Assembly (NCBI GenBank): GCA_963722715.1
Contig: CAVROA010000016.1
Coordinates: 1-29,844, forward strand
Direction: 5' to 3'
DNA: 29,844 nt
DNA from: DASQGA01 sp963722715
GTDB lineage: Bacteria > Actinomycetota > Thermoleophilia > Gaiellales > Gaiellaceae
Below the pieces are notes generated by a model that saw nothing but the letters and a program-made list of their open reading frames with translations, did no database searches and was not told the origin of the DNA. The translations under genes were made by a program, and so were the position numbers. Position 1 is the stretch's first letter; each line of letters opens with the position of its first letter. Below, piece after piece: positions 15,687 through 23,135 of the stretch.

Positions 15687-18060
15687 CGAGGAACCTCACG
15701 TCGAGAGCGTTCGCCTCGATGAACTCACGCCGCGGCTCGACTTCGTCGCCCATGAGCCGCGAGAACCAGAGATCCGCGGCCGAGTCGTCCTCCACGTCGG
15801 CACGAATGAGAAGCCGTCGGACCGGGTCCATCGTCGTCTGCCAGAGCTCGTCGACGTTCATCTCTCCGAGGCCCTTGAACCGCGTGATCTGCATCCCCTG
15901 CTTGGCCAAGTCGAGCGCGCGGGCGCGAAGCATCTCGAAGGTCTCGGCGTGCTCGATCTTCTTGCCGAGCTGGAGAACGAAGGGCGGCCGGCCGCCGACC
16001 ACGTCTCCGAGCCGGGCGTATGCCTTGCGGACGTTGGCGTAGATGGGCGACGCCAGGAGCTCCTCCGACACGTCGATCGTGGCGGCGGTGCCCGTCGAGC
16101 TCTCGACGACCCGCACGCGAAGACCAGAGGCAAGGATGCTCGGGTCGAACACGTAGCCGTTCGGAGCGATGTCGGCGATCAACTCCGCGGCCGCGGCAGC
16201 CGAGGAAGCCTCGCTCTCGACCAGCCGGTGCGCGATCACGAAGTCGACCGCAGGAATCCCGAAGTCAGAGCGCAGGCGGGCCGACCAACCCTCGAACTCG
16301 GTCAGCGCATGCTGGAAGCGGGCGTAGCGCGCCTCGGTCAGCTTGATCGCCTCGCCGTCGCGGGCCTGGATCTCGAGCTCGGAGAACTTGCCGCGGACCA
16401 GGAGATCCTCGAGCTGGGAGTCCTTCTCGAGGTATGTCGCCTGGTTCCCCATCCGCACGAGGTAGAGCGGAGGCACGGCAATGTAGATGTGCCCGCGGTC
16501 GAAGAGCTCGGGCATGTGTCGGTAGAGAAACGTGAGGACGAGGGTCCTGATGTGGGCGCCGTCGACGTCGGCGTCCGTCATCACGACGATCTTGTGGTAG
16601 CGGAGCTTCGCGATGTCGAACTCCTCGCCGATGCTCGTCCCGATCACCTGGACGAGCGACTGGATCTCGGTGTTCGAGAGCACCTTGTGGATCCGGTTCT
16701 TCTCGGAGTTGATGATCTTGCCGCGGAGCGGCAGGATCGCCTGGTTCGACTTGTCCCGCGCCTGCTTCGCGGAGCCGCCGGCGGAGTCGCCCTCGACGAT
16801 GAACAGCTCGGTCAGCTCGGGGTCGCGGATCTGGCAGTCCGCGAACTTCTTCGCCATGCCGCCGCCGAAGGCGCCTTTCCGCCGGGTCAGGTCGCGAGCC
16901 TTCCGCGCTGCCTGACGTGCTCGAGAGGCCGAGATCGCCTTCTGGATGATCTGCTTTGCGTCCGTAGGGTTCTCCTCGAGGAACTCCGCCAGCTTCTGAT
17001 TCACGGTTTGCTCGACCATGCCGCGAACCCACGGGTTTCCGAGCTTCGTCTTCGTCTGACCCTCGAACTGCGGCTCCTGGAGCTTCATCGAAATGACTGC
17101 CGCGAGGCCTTCGCGCACGTCCTCGCCCTCGAGATTCTCGTCCTTCTCCTTCAGGTGTCCCTTCTCGCGGGCGTACTTGTTCAGCGTCCGCGTCAGGGCA
17201 GCGTTGAAGCCCGAAAGGTGTGAGCCACCCTCATGGGTGTTGATGTTGTTCGCGAACGAGAAGACGGACTCGACGTACTTCGTGTTCCACTGCATGGCCA
17301 CTTCCACGTGGCCGCGTTCGTTCTCGCCCGAGAAGTAGACGACGTGCTTGTGCACCGGGTCCTTGGCCTCGTTGATGTGCTGAACGAAGTCGCGGATGCC
17401 CCCTTCGTAGTGAAACTCGATCGTCGCCCCGGCGGCGCGCTCGTCGGTGAGGACGATGCGGAAGCCGCGCGTGAGGAACGCCGTCTCCCGGAGCCGCTGC
17501 TCCAGGGTCTCCTCGGACCACTCGACCTCCTCGAAGATGTCGGGGTCCGGCATGAACGTGATCGTGGTGCCCGTGTCGGTCGCCTTGCCGATGACCTCCA
17601 TGTCCGCGGTCGGCACACCGCGCGCGAACTCCTGCCGGTAGATCTTCCCGTCACGCCTGACCTCGGCGATCAGCCACTCCGAGAGCGCGTTCACGACTGA
17701 GATGCCGACACCGTGCAATCCGCCCGAAACTTTGTAGCCGTCCCCGCCGAACTTTCCTCCCGCATGCAACTTGGTGAGGACGACCGTGAGGGCCGGCAAG
17801 CCCTGCTCGGGCATGATGTCGACCGGGATGCCGGAGCCCCAGTCCCGGACGGTGACCGAGTTGTCCGGATGGATGTTCACGTCGACCCGTTCGTTGCGGC
17901 CGGCGAGAGCTTCGTCGACCGAGTTGTCGACGGCCTCGTAGATCAGGTGGTGCAGCCCTCGAGGGCCCGTCGAACCGATGTACATGCCTGGACGTAGGCG
18001 TACGGGCTCGAGGCCTTCGAGCACGGTGATGTCCTTGGCGGAATACGTCGTCTCTGTCAG
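15679..18060 (-). CDS. gyrB: DNA gyrase subunit B; probable CTG start
   Basis: The ATPase subunit of gyrase, 793 residues from the CTG at 18060. The GHKL ATPase has YEAVDNSVDEA (Glu42 catalytic, Asn46) and GGLHGVG; the transducer and the TOPRIM motifs EGDSAGG and DADVDGAHI follow, and the tail has ITRFKGLGEMN. Roughly 165 residues are inserted between the TOPRIM core and this tail, as in E. coli GyrB and unlike the short actinobacterial form. For the start, the conserved YSAKDITVLEGL begins upstream of the first in-frame GTG (18024), and an in-frame TAG lies just upstream at 18075-18073. Within that interval only CTG at 18060 fits, with AGGA 7 bases ahead. The GTG at 18024 also has an AAGGA, so a shorter second product is possible. 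Confidence 0.95.
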   Translation of the reverse strand: MTETTYSAKDITVLEGLEPVRLRPGMYIGSTGPRGLHHLIYEAVDNSVDEALAGRNERVDVNIHPDNSVTVRDWGSGIPVDIMPEQGLPALTVVLTKLHAGGKFGGDGYKVSGGLHGVGISVVNALSEWLIAEVRRDGKIYRQEFARGVPTADMEVIGKATDTGTTITFMPDPDIFEEVEWSEETLEQRLRETAFLTRGFRIVLTDERAAGATIEFHYEGGIRDFVQHINEAKDPVHKHVVYFSGENERGHVEVAMQWNTKYVESVFSFANNINTHEGGSHLSGFNAALTRTLNKYAREKGHLKEKDENLEGEDVREGLAAVISMKLQEPQFEGQTKTKLGNPWVRGMVEQTVNQKLAEFLEENPTDAKQIIQKAISASRARQAARKARDLTRRKGAFGGGMAKKFADCQIRDPELTELFIVEGDSAGGSAKQARDKSNQAILPLRGKIINSEKNRIHKVLSNTEIQSLVQVIGTSIGEEFDIAKLRYHKIVVMTDADVDGAHIRTLVLTFLYRHMPELFDRGHIYIAVPPLYLVRMGNQATYLEKDSQLEDLLVRGKFSELEIQARDGEAIKLTEARYARFQHALTEFEGWSARLRSDFGIPAVDFVIAHRLVESEASSAAAAAELIADIAPNGYVFDPSILASGLRVRVVESSTGTAATIDVSEELLASPIYANVRKAYARLGDVVGGRPPFVLQLGKKIEHAETFEMLRARALDLAKQGMQITRFKGLGEMNVDELWQTTMDPVRRLLIRADVEDDSAADLWFSRLMGDEVEPRREFIEANALDVRFLDV

Positions 18061-18067
18061 AAAAAAG

Positions 18068-18071
18068 TCCT
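18068..18071 (-). promoter_or_regulatory. Shine-Dalgarno for the gyrB CTG start
   Basis: AGGA on the minus strand with a 7-base spacer (C followed by six T) to the CTG at 18060. It sits directly after a weak hairpin and its T run. Confidence 0.5.
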
Positions 18072-18074
18072 GCT

Positions 18075-18097
18075 AAAAAGGGGTTTACGAACCTCTT
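18075..18097 (-). terminator. Weak hairpin between dciA and gyrB, possible attenuator or terminator
   Basis: On the minus strand AAGAGGTT and AACCCCTT can pair (8 bp with one A-C mismatch) around the loop CGTA, followed by three T. It is much weaker than the tRNA terminator in this window. If it works, it would separate gyrBA from the dnaA-dnaN-recF-dciA message or partly attenuate read-through into gyrB. Confidence 0.3.
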
Positions 18098-18102
18098 GGA
18101 GT

Positions 18103-18579
18103 CTACCAGAACGCTCGGTTGGCAGCTCTGGCGGCGAGGCTTGCTGCAGCCGCCGCGGCAACCGCTTCCCGCAGGCTCTCGTCCTCGATTCCAGCGGCCA
18201 TTCGGCGGCCTTCCTCCTGGAGCTCGGGCGGCACTTTCGACACGGTCCGCGCGTCTACTTTTACGGGCTCGGCGGCGGCCTCCGGGATGGGCCCCGGAGC
18301 GAATCTGAAGGCCGTCGGAGCGATCGGGCCAAGAGCCTCGGTGAGACTCTCGGCGATCTGCTCGCGGAGTTGCGTCAGCTCGAAGGCCCACGTGCTCGAG
18401 CTCGTGTTCACGTGCAGCGTTCCGTCACGCGTAATGCGGGCCGGCCACGCGTTCGCCGCAATACCGTCACCAACCGCGGTGGGCCAGGCGGCAACGACGT
18501 CTCCCATCGCTCCGGCCGGTCCGAACCTGGCCAGCTCGCCGCGAACGGCCTCTCCGATCCGCTCGGGAAGCCAGGTCAC
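18103..18579 (-). CDS. dciA: DUF721/DciA-family protein, helicase-loader type
   Basis: A 158-residue DUF721 protein. The N-terminal KH-like domain (about 20-95) contains VVAAWPTAVGDGIAANAWP and the strand segment GTLHVNTSSSTWAFELTQLR, which is the most typical part of the family. The C-terminal half is alanine-rich and probably flexible. DciA loads or positions the replicative helicase in bacteria that lack DnaC/DnaI loaders, and it is found between recF and gyrB in actinobacteria, as here. The GTG overlaps the recF stop in a GTGA. Confidence 0.88.
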   Translation of the reverse strand: MTWLPERIGEAVRGELARFGPAGAMGDVVAAWPTAVGDGIAANAWPARITRDGTLHVNTSSSTWAFELTQLREQIAESLTEALGPIAPTAFRFAPGPIPEAAAEPVKVDARTVSKVPPELQEEGRRMAAGIEDESLREAVAAAAAASLAARAANRAFW

Positions 18580-19643
18580 GCGGCGCGAGCCTCCCCCGGC
18601 GTCACCTCGACGACGAGCGCGGCGTCTCCAGCGCCGGCAGGAAGCGCGTCGGTGGACGTCGTCGTGACGACGGTCTGGCCGTCGGGCGGAAGCGCACCCA
18701 GCAGAGCGCGGCGGCGTTGGCCGTCGAGCTCGGAAAGCACGTCGTCGAGCAGAAGGAGCGGCGGCTCCCCCCGGCTCTCGCGCGACAAGCCGGCTTCGGC
18801 GAGCACGAGCGCAAGGACGGCGACCCGCTGCTCGCCCTGTGAGCCGAAGCTCCGGAGCTCGCGCCCGGCGGCAGCGATTCCGATGTCGCGAAGATGCGGG
18901 CCGGCGCCTGTGAAACCCCGCTCCAGGTCTCGTTCGAGCCGCTCGGCAAGCTGTGATTCGGTCAGGGGACGCGGTTCATAGGCCAGCCCGAGCTTCGTGA
19001 GCCCGAGTAGCTCGCCGCCGGCCTCGAAGCCCGGCGACAAGCTTGCAACCAGGTCGGCCCGCGCCGCATCAAGCTCGGTCCCAAGAGCAGCCACCCGTTC
19101 CGTCCACGGCTCGACCGCCTCGAGAGTCGACGCGCCTGCGCGAACGCGCCGAAGAGCCTCGTTTCGCTGCGCAAGATTCCGGCTGTACTCGGCCGACAGC
19201 CCCGCCCGCAGCGGAAACACTCTTCCGAGCATCCTGTCGATGTAGGCACGCCGGACGAGGGGCCCTCCTTTCACGACTGCGAGGCGGTCTGGGAGAAAAA
19301 CCAGCGTCGCGAGCCTTCCCCGGAGCTCGTCGGGGCCTTGCGCCGCGGCGCCGTTCACGAGGACACGCTTGTCGCGAGCCGCAATGGTCACCTGCGTCGA
19401 GACGGCCACGCTACGGTCCTGAGCCGACAGCGACACCCGCGCGGCGTCCTGCCCGAAGCGGACGAGCCGGGCCTCCGCCCTCGTCCGCGGCGAGAAGCCC
19501 TGGCTGCCGACATGGATTGCCTCCAGCAGGTTGGTCTTCCCGACGCCGTTCTTTCCGATCACCACGACGAGCCCGGGTACCAGGTCGAGCTCGAGCGTGG
19601 CGTACGAACGAAAGTCGCGGAGGGAGACGTGGTCGACGATCAG
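18576..19643 (-). CDS. recF: DNA replication and repair protein RecF; probable CTG start
   Basis: SMC-like ATPase that helps load RecA with RecO and RecR at gapped DNA. It has 355 residues from the CTG at 19643. Walker A is GKNGVGKT (30-37), the ABC-type signature is FGSQGEQR, and Walker B is LLLLDDVLSELD. The family opening (L-x-L-x-x-FR-x-Y-x-x-L-E-L) is encoded upstream of the first canonical in-frame start, a GTG at 19565, which would delete the first beta strands. The only candidate that restores it is the CTG overlapping the dnaN stop as CTGA. No clear Shine-Dalgarno precedes it, so initiation probably depends on coupling to dnaN. Confidence 0.93.
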   Translation of the reverse strand: MIVDHVSLRDFRSYATLELDLVPGLVVVIGKNGVGKTNLLEAIHVGSQGFSPRTRAEARLVRFGQDAARVSLSAQDRSVAVSTQVTIAARDKRVLVNGAAAQGPDELRGRLATLVFLPDRLAVVKGGPLVRRAYIDRMLGRVFPLRAGLSAEYSRNLAQRNEALRRVRAGASTLEAVEPWTERVAALGTELDAARADLVASLSPGFEAGGELLGLTKLGLAYEPRPLTESQLAERLERDLERGFTGAGPHLRDIGIAAAGRELRSFGSQGEQRVAVLALVLAEAGLSRESRGEPPLLLLDDVLSELDGQRRRALLGALPPDGQTVVTTTSTDALPAGAGDAALVVEVTPGEARAA

Positions 19644-20779
19644 CCGGCGAGGCGGATCGGCATGATCAGGTACAGGAAGTCGTCTCCTGCGCCCTGGATG
19701 AGGCCCGGGCGGAGCGGGCTAATGAGCCTCAGCCGAACCGTGTCGTCCTCGAGCGACTCCAGACCGTCGCGGAGAAACTCTGCATTGAAGCCGATTTCGA
19801 GCGGGTCGGCCGTATACGCAGCGGGCAGCGATTCGTGCGCCTCTCCGACATCCTGGGTCTGCGCCGAGATCGTCAGCTGGCCCTCCTCGAAGCGCAGTCG
19901 GAGCGGGGACTTCCGCTGGGCCATGATGCCGGTGCGGCGAACGACGTCCAGCAGCTCCTCGCGCGGAAGCTCGACCTCCGCCTCAAAGGACTCCGGGAGA
20001 AGCTGGCGGTAGTTCGGGAACTGCCCGTCGATCCGCCGAGCGGTCAGCCAGACATCGTCGACGCCGAACACGATCTGGTTCTCCTGGATCCCGACGGTGA
20101 GCGAGTCCGCATCGCTCGCCTGCGCGATCCGGGCGAGCTCCGAGAGCGCCCGAGCGGGAACGATCGCCTCGACCTCGCCGGCTGGACCCTCTGTGATCTC
20201 GGTCTCCTTGACGCTAAGCCGGTACGAGTCGGTGGCGGCCATGATCAACTTGCCTGCCTCGAAGCGAACCAGCACGCCAGTGAGGACCGGGCGCGATTCA
20301 TCGCGTGACGCGGAGCGGCTGACCTTCAAAATCGTGTCCAGGAGTGCCGCGCGCTCGATCGAGAAGCTCTCGTCCGGGGCGATCTCCGGGAGTCTCGGGA
20401 AGTCATCGGGGCTGTAGGTATGGAGCCCGTAGGAGGCCGAACCACAGACGAGGTGCGCGATTCCCTCTTCCGCCCGGTGCTCCAGCGTCACGTCGCCTGC
20501 CGGCAAGAGGCGCACGATGTCGACGAGAAGGCGCCCCGGAATGACAACGGAGCCCTCTTCCTCGACCTGGGCGTCGAGCGTGACGCGAAGGGAGATCTCC
20601 ATATCGGTGGCGGCAAGCGAGAGCCGGCCGTCTTCGACCCGGAGCATGATCCCGGTGAGGATGTTGACGCTCGTCCGGGAGGAGACGGCACGTCCGACAA
20701 CCCCCAGCTTCTGGGCGAGCTCCTCTCTCGGACAGGTCACCTTCATGCGGGTGGCGACCACGGTATCCATAGAAGTCAT
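19640..20779 (-). CDS. dnaN: DNA polymerase III beta subunit (sliding clamp)
   Basis: A 379-residue clamp protein that forms a ring on DNA and tethers polymerase and repair partners. The family features are KVTCPREELAQKLGVVGRAVSSRTSVNILTG at the N-terminus (given as residues 13-43), three repeated clamp folds, and the C-terminal YLIMPIRLAG. I choose the ATG at 20779 because AGAGG lies 9 bases upstream; ATGs at 20770 and 20746 are possible, the last matching the common M-K-V family start but lacking a ribosome site. It follows dnaA in the same direction, and recF is coupled to its end. Confidence 0.96.
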   Translation of the reverse strand: MTSMDTVVATRMKVTCPREELAQKLGVVGRAVSSRTSVNILTGIMLRVEDGRLSLAATDMEISLRVTLDAQVEEEGSVVIPGRLLVDIVRLLPAGDVTLEHRAEEGIAHLVCGSASYGLHTYSPDDFPRLPEIAPDESFSIERAALLDTILKVSRSASRDESRPVLTGVLVRFEAGKLIMAATDSYRLSVKETEITEGPAGEVEAIVPARALSELARIAQASDADSLTVGIQENQIVFGVDDVWLTARRIDGQFPNYRQLLPESFEAEVELPREELLDVVRRTGIMAQRKSPLRLRFEEGQLTISAQTQDVGEAHESLPAAYTADPLEIGFNAEFLRDGLESLEDDTVRLRLISPLRPGLIQGAGDDFLYLIMPIRLAG

Positions 20780-20805
20780 TTAAGAAAACCTCTAGTCATA
20801 GTCAT
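20776..20805 (-). CDS. Possible 9-residue upstream ORF whose stop overlaps the dnaN start
   Basis: The minus strand reads ATG ACT ATG ACT AGA GGT TTT CTT AAA TGA directly before dnaN, with the TGA overlapping the dnaN ATG as ATGA. It contains the dnaN Shine-Dalgarno. No ribosome site precedes it, so it may be chance or only translated from a leaderless message. Confidence 0.2.
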   Translation of the reverse strand: MTMTRGFLK

Positions 20806-20885
20806 AGGGAGTGTGCACGGTGGGGAAGACGGCGCTCCGCCGCTCCAATGCTGCCATTCGGGCATCCGGGCCTGGGGGCGGCTTG

Positions 20886-20974
20886 TGTGGAGAACAGCGC
20901 CCTTTGCACAGGGTTCGGGAGGATCGAGATAGTTCCCCCAGTTTCGCGAGCTTGTCCACACCGGGTTATCAACG
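20886..20974. other. DnaA-box cluster in the dnaA-dnaN gap (secondary origin element)
   Basis: Three DnaA-box-like 9-mers are present. TGTGGAGAA at 20886-20894 (complement of TTCTCCACA) is one mismatch from TTATCCACA. TTGTCCACA at 20952-20960 is the form preferred in many actinobacteria. TTATCAACG at 20966-20974 has two mismatches and runs into the dnaA stop. In classical actinobacteria oriC lies in this dnaA-dnaN gap, but here the gap is only 189 bases. Confidence 0.5.
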
Positions 20975-22315
20975 AACCTGCTTGATCCGGGCTGTGAGCT
21001 CCTGGACGAGGTTGTAGACGCTGCGATCTTCCTGCAGTAGCCGCGCGATCTTCGAGGTGGCGTGGATAACCGTGGTGTGATCGCGGCCACCGAACTTCTT
21101 CCCGATCTTCGGCAGCGAGCTGTCCGTGAGCTCGCGGCAGAGGTACATGGCGACCTGGCGGGGGTAGACGATCGACTGCGACCGCCGCTCTCCGGTCAGC
21201 TCCTGCATCGTGATCCCGAAGCGGTCGATGACCGTTTCCTGGATCCGTTCGACCGAGATCTCGGGCACGTCGCCCTGCGGGAACACGTCCTTCAGGACCT
21301 CCTGGGCGAGCTCGACGGTCATGGGGCGCCCCGTCAGCGAGGAGAAGGCGACGACCCTTGTCAGCGCCCCCTCGAGCTCGCGGATATTCGTGGAGATTCG
21401 ACTGGCGATAAAGCTCAGAACCTGGGGATCGGGAACGTGGATCCCGTCGATCTTCACCTTCTTCCGCAGAATGGCGATCCGGGTTTCCAGGTCGGGCGGC
21501 TGGATGTCTGTGATCAGACCCCACTCGAACCGGGATCGAAGCCGCGCCTCGAGCGTGGCGATATCGCGAGGCGGCCGGTCGGAGGAGATCACGATCTGCC
21601 GGCCGGCCTCGTAGAGCGCGTTGAAGGTGTGGAAGAACTCCTCCTGGATCCGCTCCTTGCCCTCGAAGAACTGGATGTCGTCGATCAGGAGAACGTCGTA
21701 GTGGCGGTACCGGTGCTTGAAGCCCTCGATCCTCTTGTCGCGCAGTGAGTTGATGAAGTCGTTCATGAACGTCTCGCTCGTGACGTAGCGGGCGGCGAGG
21801 TCGCCGGCGTGCTCGGTCACGTAGGCCGCGATCGCCTGTTGCAGATGGGTCTTGCCGAGGCCCGTGCCGCCGTAGATGAAGAGCGGGTTGTAGGCCTGGG
21901 CCGGCGCCTCCGCGACCGCGAGAGCGGCTGCGTGTGCGAAGCGGTTCGATGAGCCGATCACGAAGGAGTCGAAGGTGTACTTCGGATTCATCCCGTCGGG
22001 GCTCCGCCGGGCGGGTGCGGTGGTCGCAGGCCCCGTCTCCCGTTGTCGTCCTTCCTCCCGAACGACGACGCGAACTCGCCGTTCCTCCCCCGTCACATCG
22101 GCAACGGCGGCCTCGACGAGCCCGAGGAAATGACCCTCGATCCACTCGCGTGTGAAGTCGTTCGGGACGACAACGACGAACGTCTCACCTTCGAACTCTC
22201 CTGCCGACGCGCCGTCGAACCACGTCTGGAAAGTGGTGTCGTTGAGTGCGTCCCGCAGGCGCGCGGCAACTTCGGTCCACAACAGTTCCGCGCTCAGCTC
22301 TACAGGACGATCCAC
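20969..22315 (-). CDS. dnaA: Chromosomal replication initiator DnaA
   Basis: Binds DnaA boxes and melts the origin. It has 448 residues. Domain I (1-80) contains LNDTTFQTWFDGASA and a short domain II linker follows. The AAA+ domain III from about residue 112 has Walker A GGTGLGKT (149-156) and Walker B VLLIDDIQF (Asp212-Asp213). Domain IV ends with the DNA-binding GGRDHTTVIHA (from 409). The start is the GTG at 22315; a stop codon lies a few codons upstream and there is no in-frame ATG. Domain II is short compared with that of Streptomyces. It has its own promoter and is flanked by DnaA boxes on both sides. Confidence 0.97.
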   Translation of the reverse strand: MDRPVELSAELLWTEVAARLRDALNDTTFQTWFDGASAGEFEGETFVVVVPNDFTREWIEGHFLGLVEAAVADVTGEERRVRVVVREEGRQRETGPATTAPARRSPDGMNPKYTFDSFVIGSSNRFAHAAALAVAEAPAQAYNPLFIYGGTGLGKTHLQQAIAAYVTEHAGDLAARYVTSETFMNDFINSLRDKRIEGFKHRYRHYDVLLIDDIQFFEGKERIQEEFFHTFNALYEAGRQIVISSDRPPRDIATLEARLRSRFEWGLITDIQPPDLETRIAILRKKVKIDGIHVPDPQVLSFIASRISTNIRELEGALTRVVAFSSLTGRPMTVELAQEVLKDVFPQGDVPEISVERIQETVIDRFGITMQELTGERRSQSIVYPRQVAMYLCRELTDSSLPKIGKKFGGRDHTTVIHATSKIARLLQEDRSVYNLVQELTARIKQVR

Positions 22316-22354
22316 CCGCTCGATTCGCTCCTAGCCAGACTTCCGGGAGCGGCG

Positions 22355-22383
22355 ACTATAGCAGCGTCAATGTCCTGTTACAA
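22355..22383 (-). promoter_or_regulatory. dnaA promoter
   Basis: On the minus strand TTGTAA (22383-22378, -35) and TATAGT (22360-22355, -10) are separated by exactly 17 bases. The hexamers match consensus 4/6 and 5/6. Transcription would begin near 22348, leaving a leader of about 33 bases before the GTG. The nearest DnaA box lies about 60 bases upstream, so autoregulation by DnaA is plausible. Confidence 0.6.
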
Positions 22384-22560
22384 CGGCGGCGCGGACGTGA
22401 ATCCAGCGCCAAAAAAGGGCTGGTTTGCAGGGCTTCTCGAGTTATCCACAGCCGTCTCCACAGTGTGGACAACTCTGTGCTACCCGGCTCCGCAAGCCCA
22501 CTCGAGGCTGTGGATTATCGAACCGCCGAAAACGTTCCTCCCGACGACTTCGGGCCTTCT
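22384..22560. other. oriC: oriC candidate: DnaA-box cluster between dnaA and rpmH
   Basis: This gap contains a perfect DnaA box TTATCCACA (22442-22450), GTCTCCACA (22454-22462, two mismatches), TGTGGACAA (22464-22472, complement of TTGTCCACA) and TGTGGATTA (22509-22517, complement of TAATCCACA, one mismatch). The middle two face each other in a perfect inverted repeat. Gene orientation diverges here, with dnaA-gyrA to the left and rpmH-parB to the right, as expected at an origin. There is no strongly AT-rich unwinding stretch, so the melting site is not located. Confidence 0.7.
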
Positions 22561-22561
22561 C

Positions 22562-22567
22562 TATACT
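22562..22567 (+). promoter_or_regulatory. -10 element for rpmH
   Basis: TATACT (5/6 to consensus) about 43 bases before the rpmH GTG. No good -35 at 16-18 bases is seen. It reads away from the origin and likely drives rpmH, rnpA and downstream genes. Confidence 0.45.
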
Positions 22568-22609
22568 GGCTGCGGTCGCCCGGAGCGGCCTCTTCTTTGG
22601 GCCTTATTC

Positions 22610-22744
22610 GTGAAGCGAACCTTTCAACCGAACGTCCGCCGGAGGAAGCGCCGGCACGGGTTCCGCGCGAGAATGCAGACCCGGGCAGGCCGCGCGATCC
22701 TGAAGCGCCGCCGTGCCAAGGGACGCAAGCGCCTTTCCGCCTGA
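22610..22744 (+). CDS. rpmH: 50S ribosomal protein L34
   Basis: A 44-residue, very basic protein starting KRTFQPNVRRRKRRHGFRAR after a GTG, with the family's invariant RM-T-AGR-I--RRR-KGRK--SA pattern. The length is exactly that of L34. It is the first gene to the right of the origin and is followed by rnpA, the near-universal order. The gene is too short to stand out on its own and is embedded in a longer spurious reading frame. Confidence 0.96.
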   Translation: MKRTFQPNVRRRKRRHGFRARMQTRAGRAILKRRRAKGRKRLSA

Positions 22745-22763
22745 GGCGCCGGCCTCGAGGGGC

Positions 22764-23135
22764 ATGAAGCGCCGCAATCGACTCTCGCGCTCGCGGGACT
22801 TCGACGCTGTCTACCGCCAGGGGCGGTCGGTTTCGACGCGCTACCTCGTCCTCTATTCCTTCCCGCGCCCCGACGAGGCCGAGGAGGAGTCGCGGCTGGG
22901 ACTTGCCGTCTCGAGGAAGGTTGGCGGTGCGGTGGAGCGGAACCGCGTCAAGCGCCGGCTGCGCGCGGCGTTCGAGCAGGTCCAGGAGAGCCTGCCCCGC
23001 GGACGGGACTTTGTGCTGATCGCGCGCCCGGGGCTCGGGGAGGCGGCGGAAGCCAACGGCTTCGAGTGGCTCGGGGAACGCGTCAGCGAGGTCTTCCGGC
23101 TCGCCGAAGGCGCCGATCGAGGAGCCCGGGCATGA
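22764..23135 (+). CDS. rnpA: Ribonuclease P protein component
   Basis: The 123-residue protein subunit of RNase P, which assists the RNA in maturing tRNA 5' ends. It starts KRRNRLSRSRDFDAVYRQG, the usual opening, and has the RNA-binding RNR motif ERNRVKRRLRAAF (58-70). The ATG at 22764 is preceded by GAGGGG at close spacing; a longer frame begins inside rpmH and is not real. It ends in an ATGA overlap with yidD. Confidence 0.95.
   Translation: MKRRNRLSRSRDFDAVYRQGRSVSTRYLVLYSFPRPDEAEEESRLGLAVSRKVGGAVERNRVKRRLRAAFEQVQESLPRGRDFVLIARPGLGEAAEANGFEWLGERVSEVFRLAEGADRGARA

Noticed and set aside
20825..20850. Small GC hairpin (CGGCG-GAG-CGCCG) in the dnaA-dnaN gap as terminator
   Set aside because: Five-base-pair stem without a T run; such palindromes are frequent by chance in this composition.
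20802..22145. 447-codon frame opposite phase to dnaA on the same strand
   Set aside because: Out-of-frame reading of dnaA; no family features, rich in Arg and Pro.
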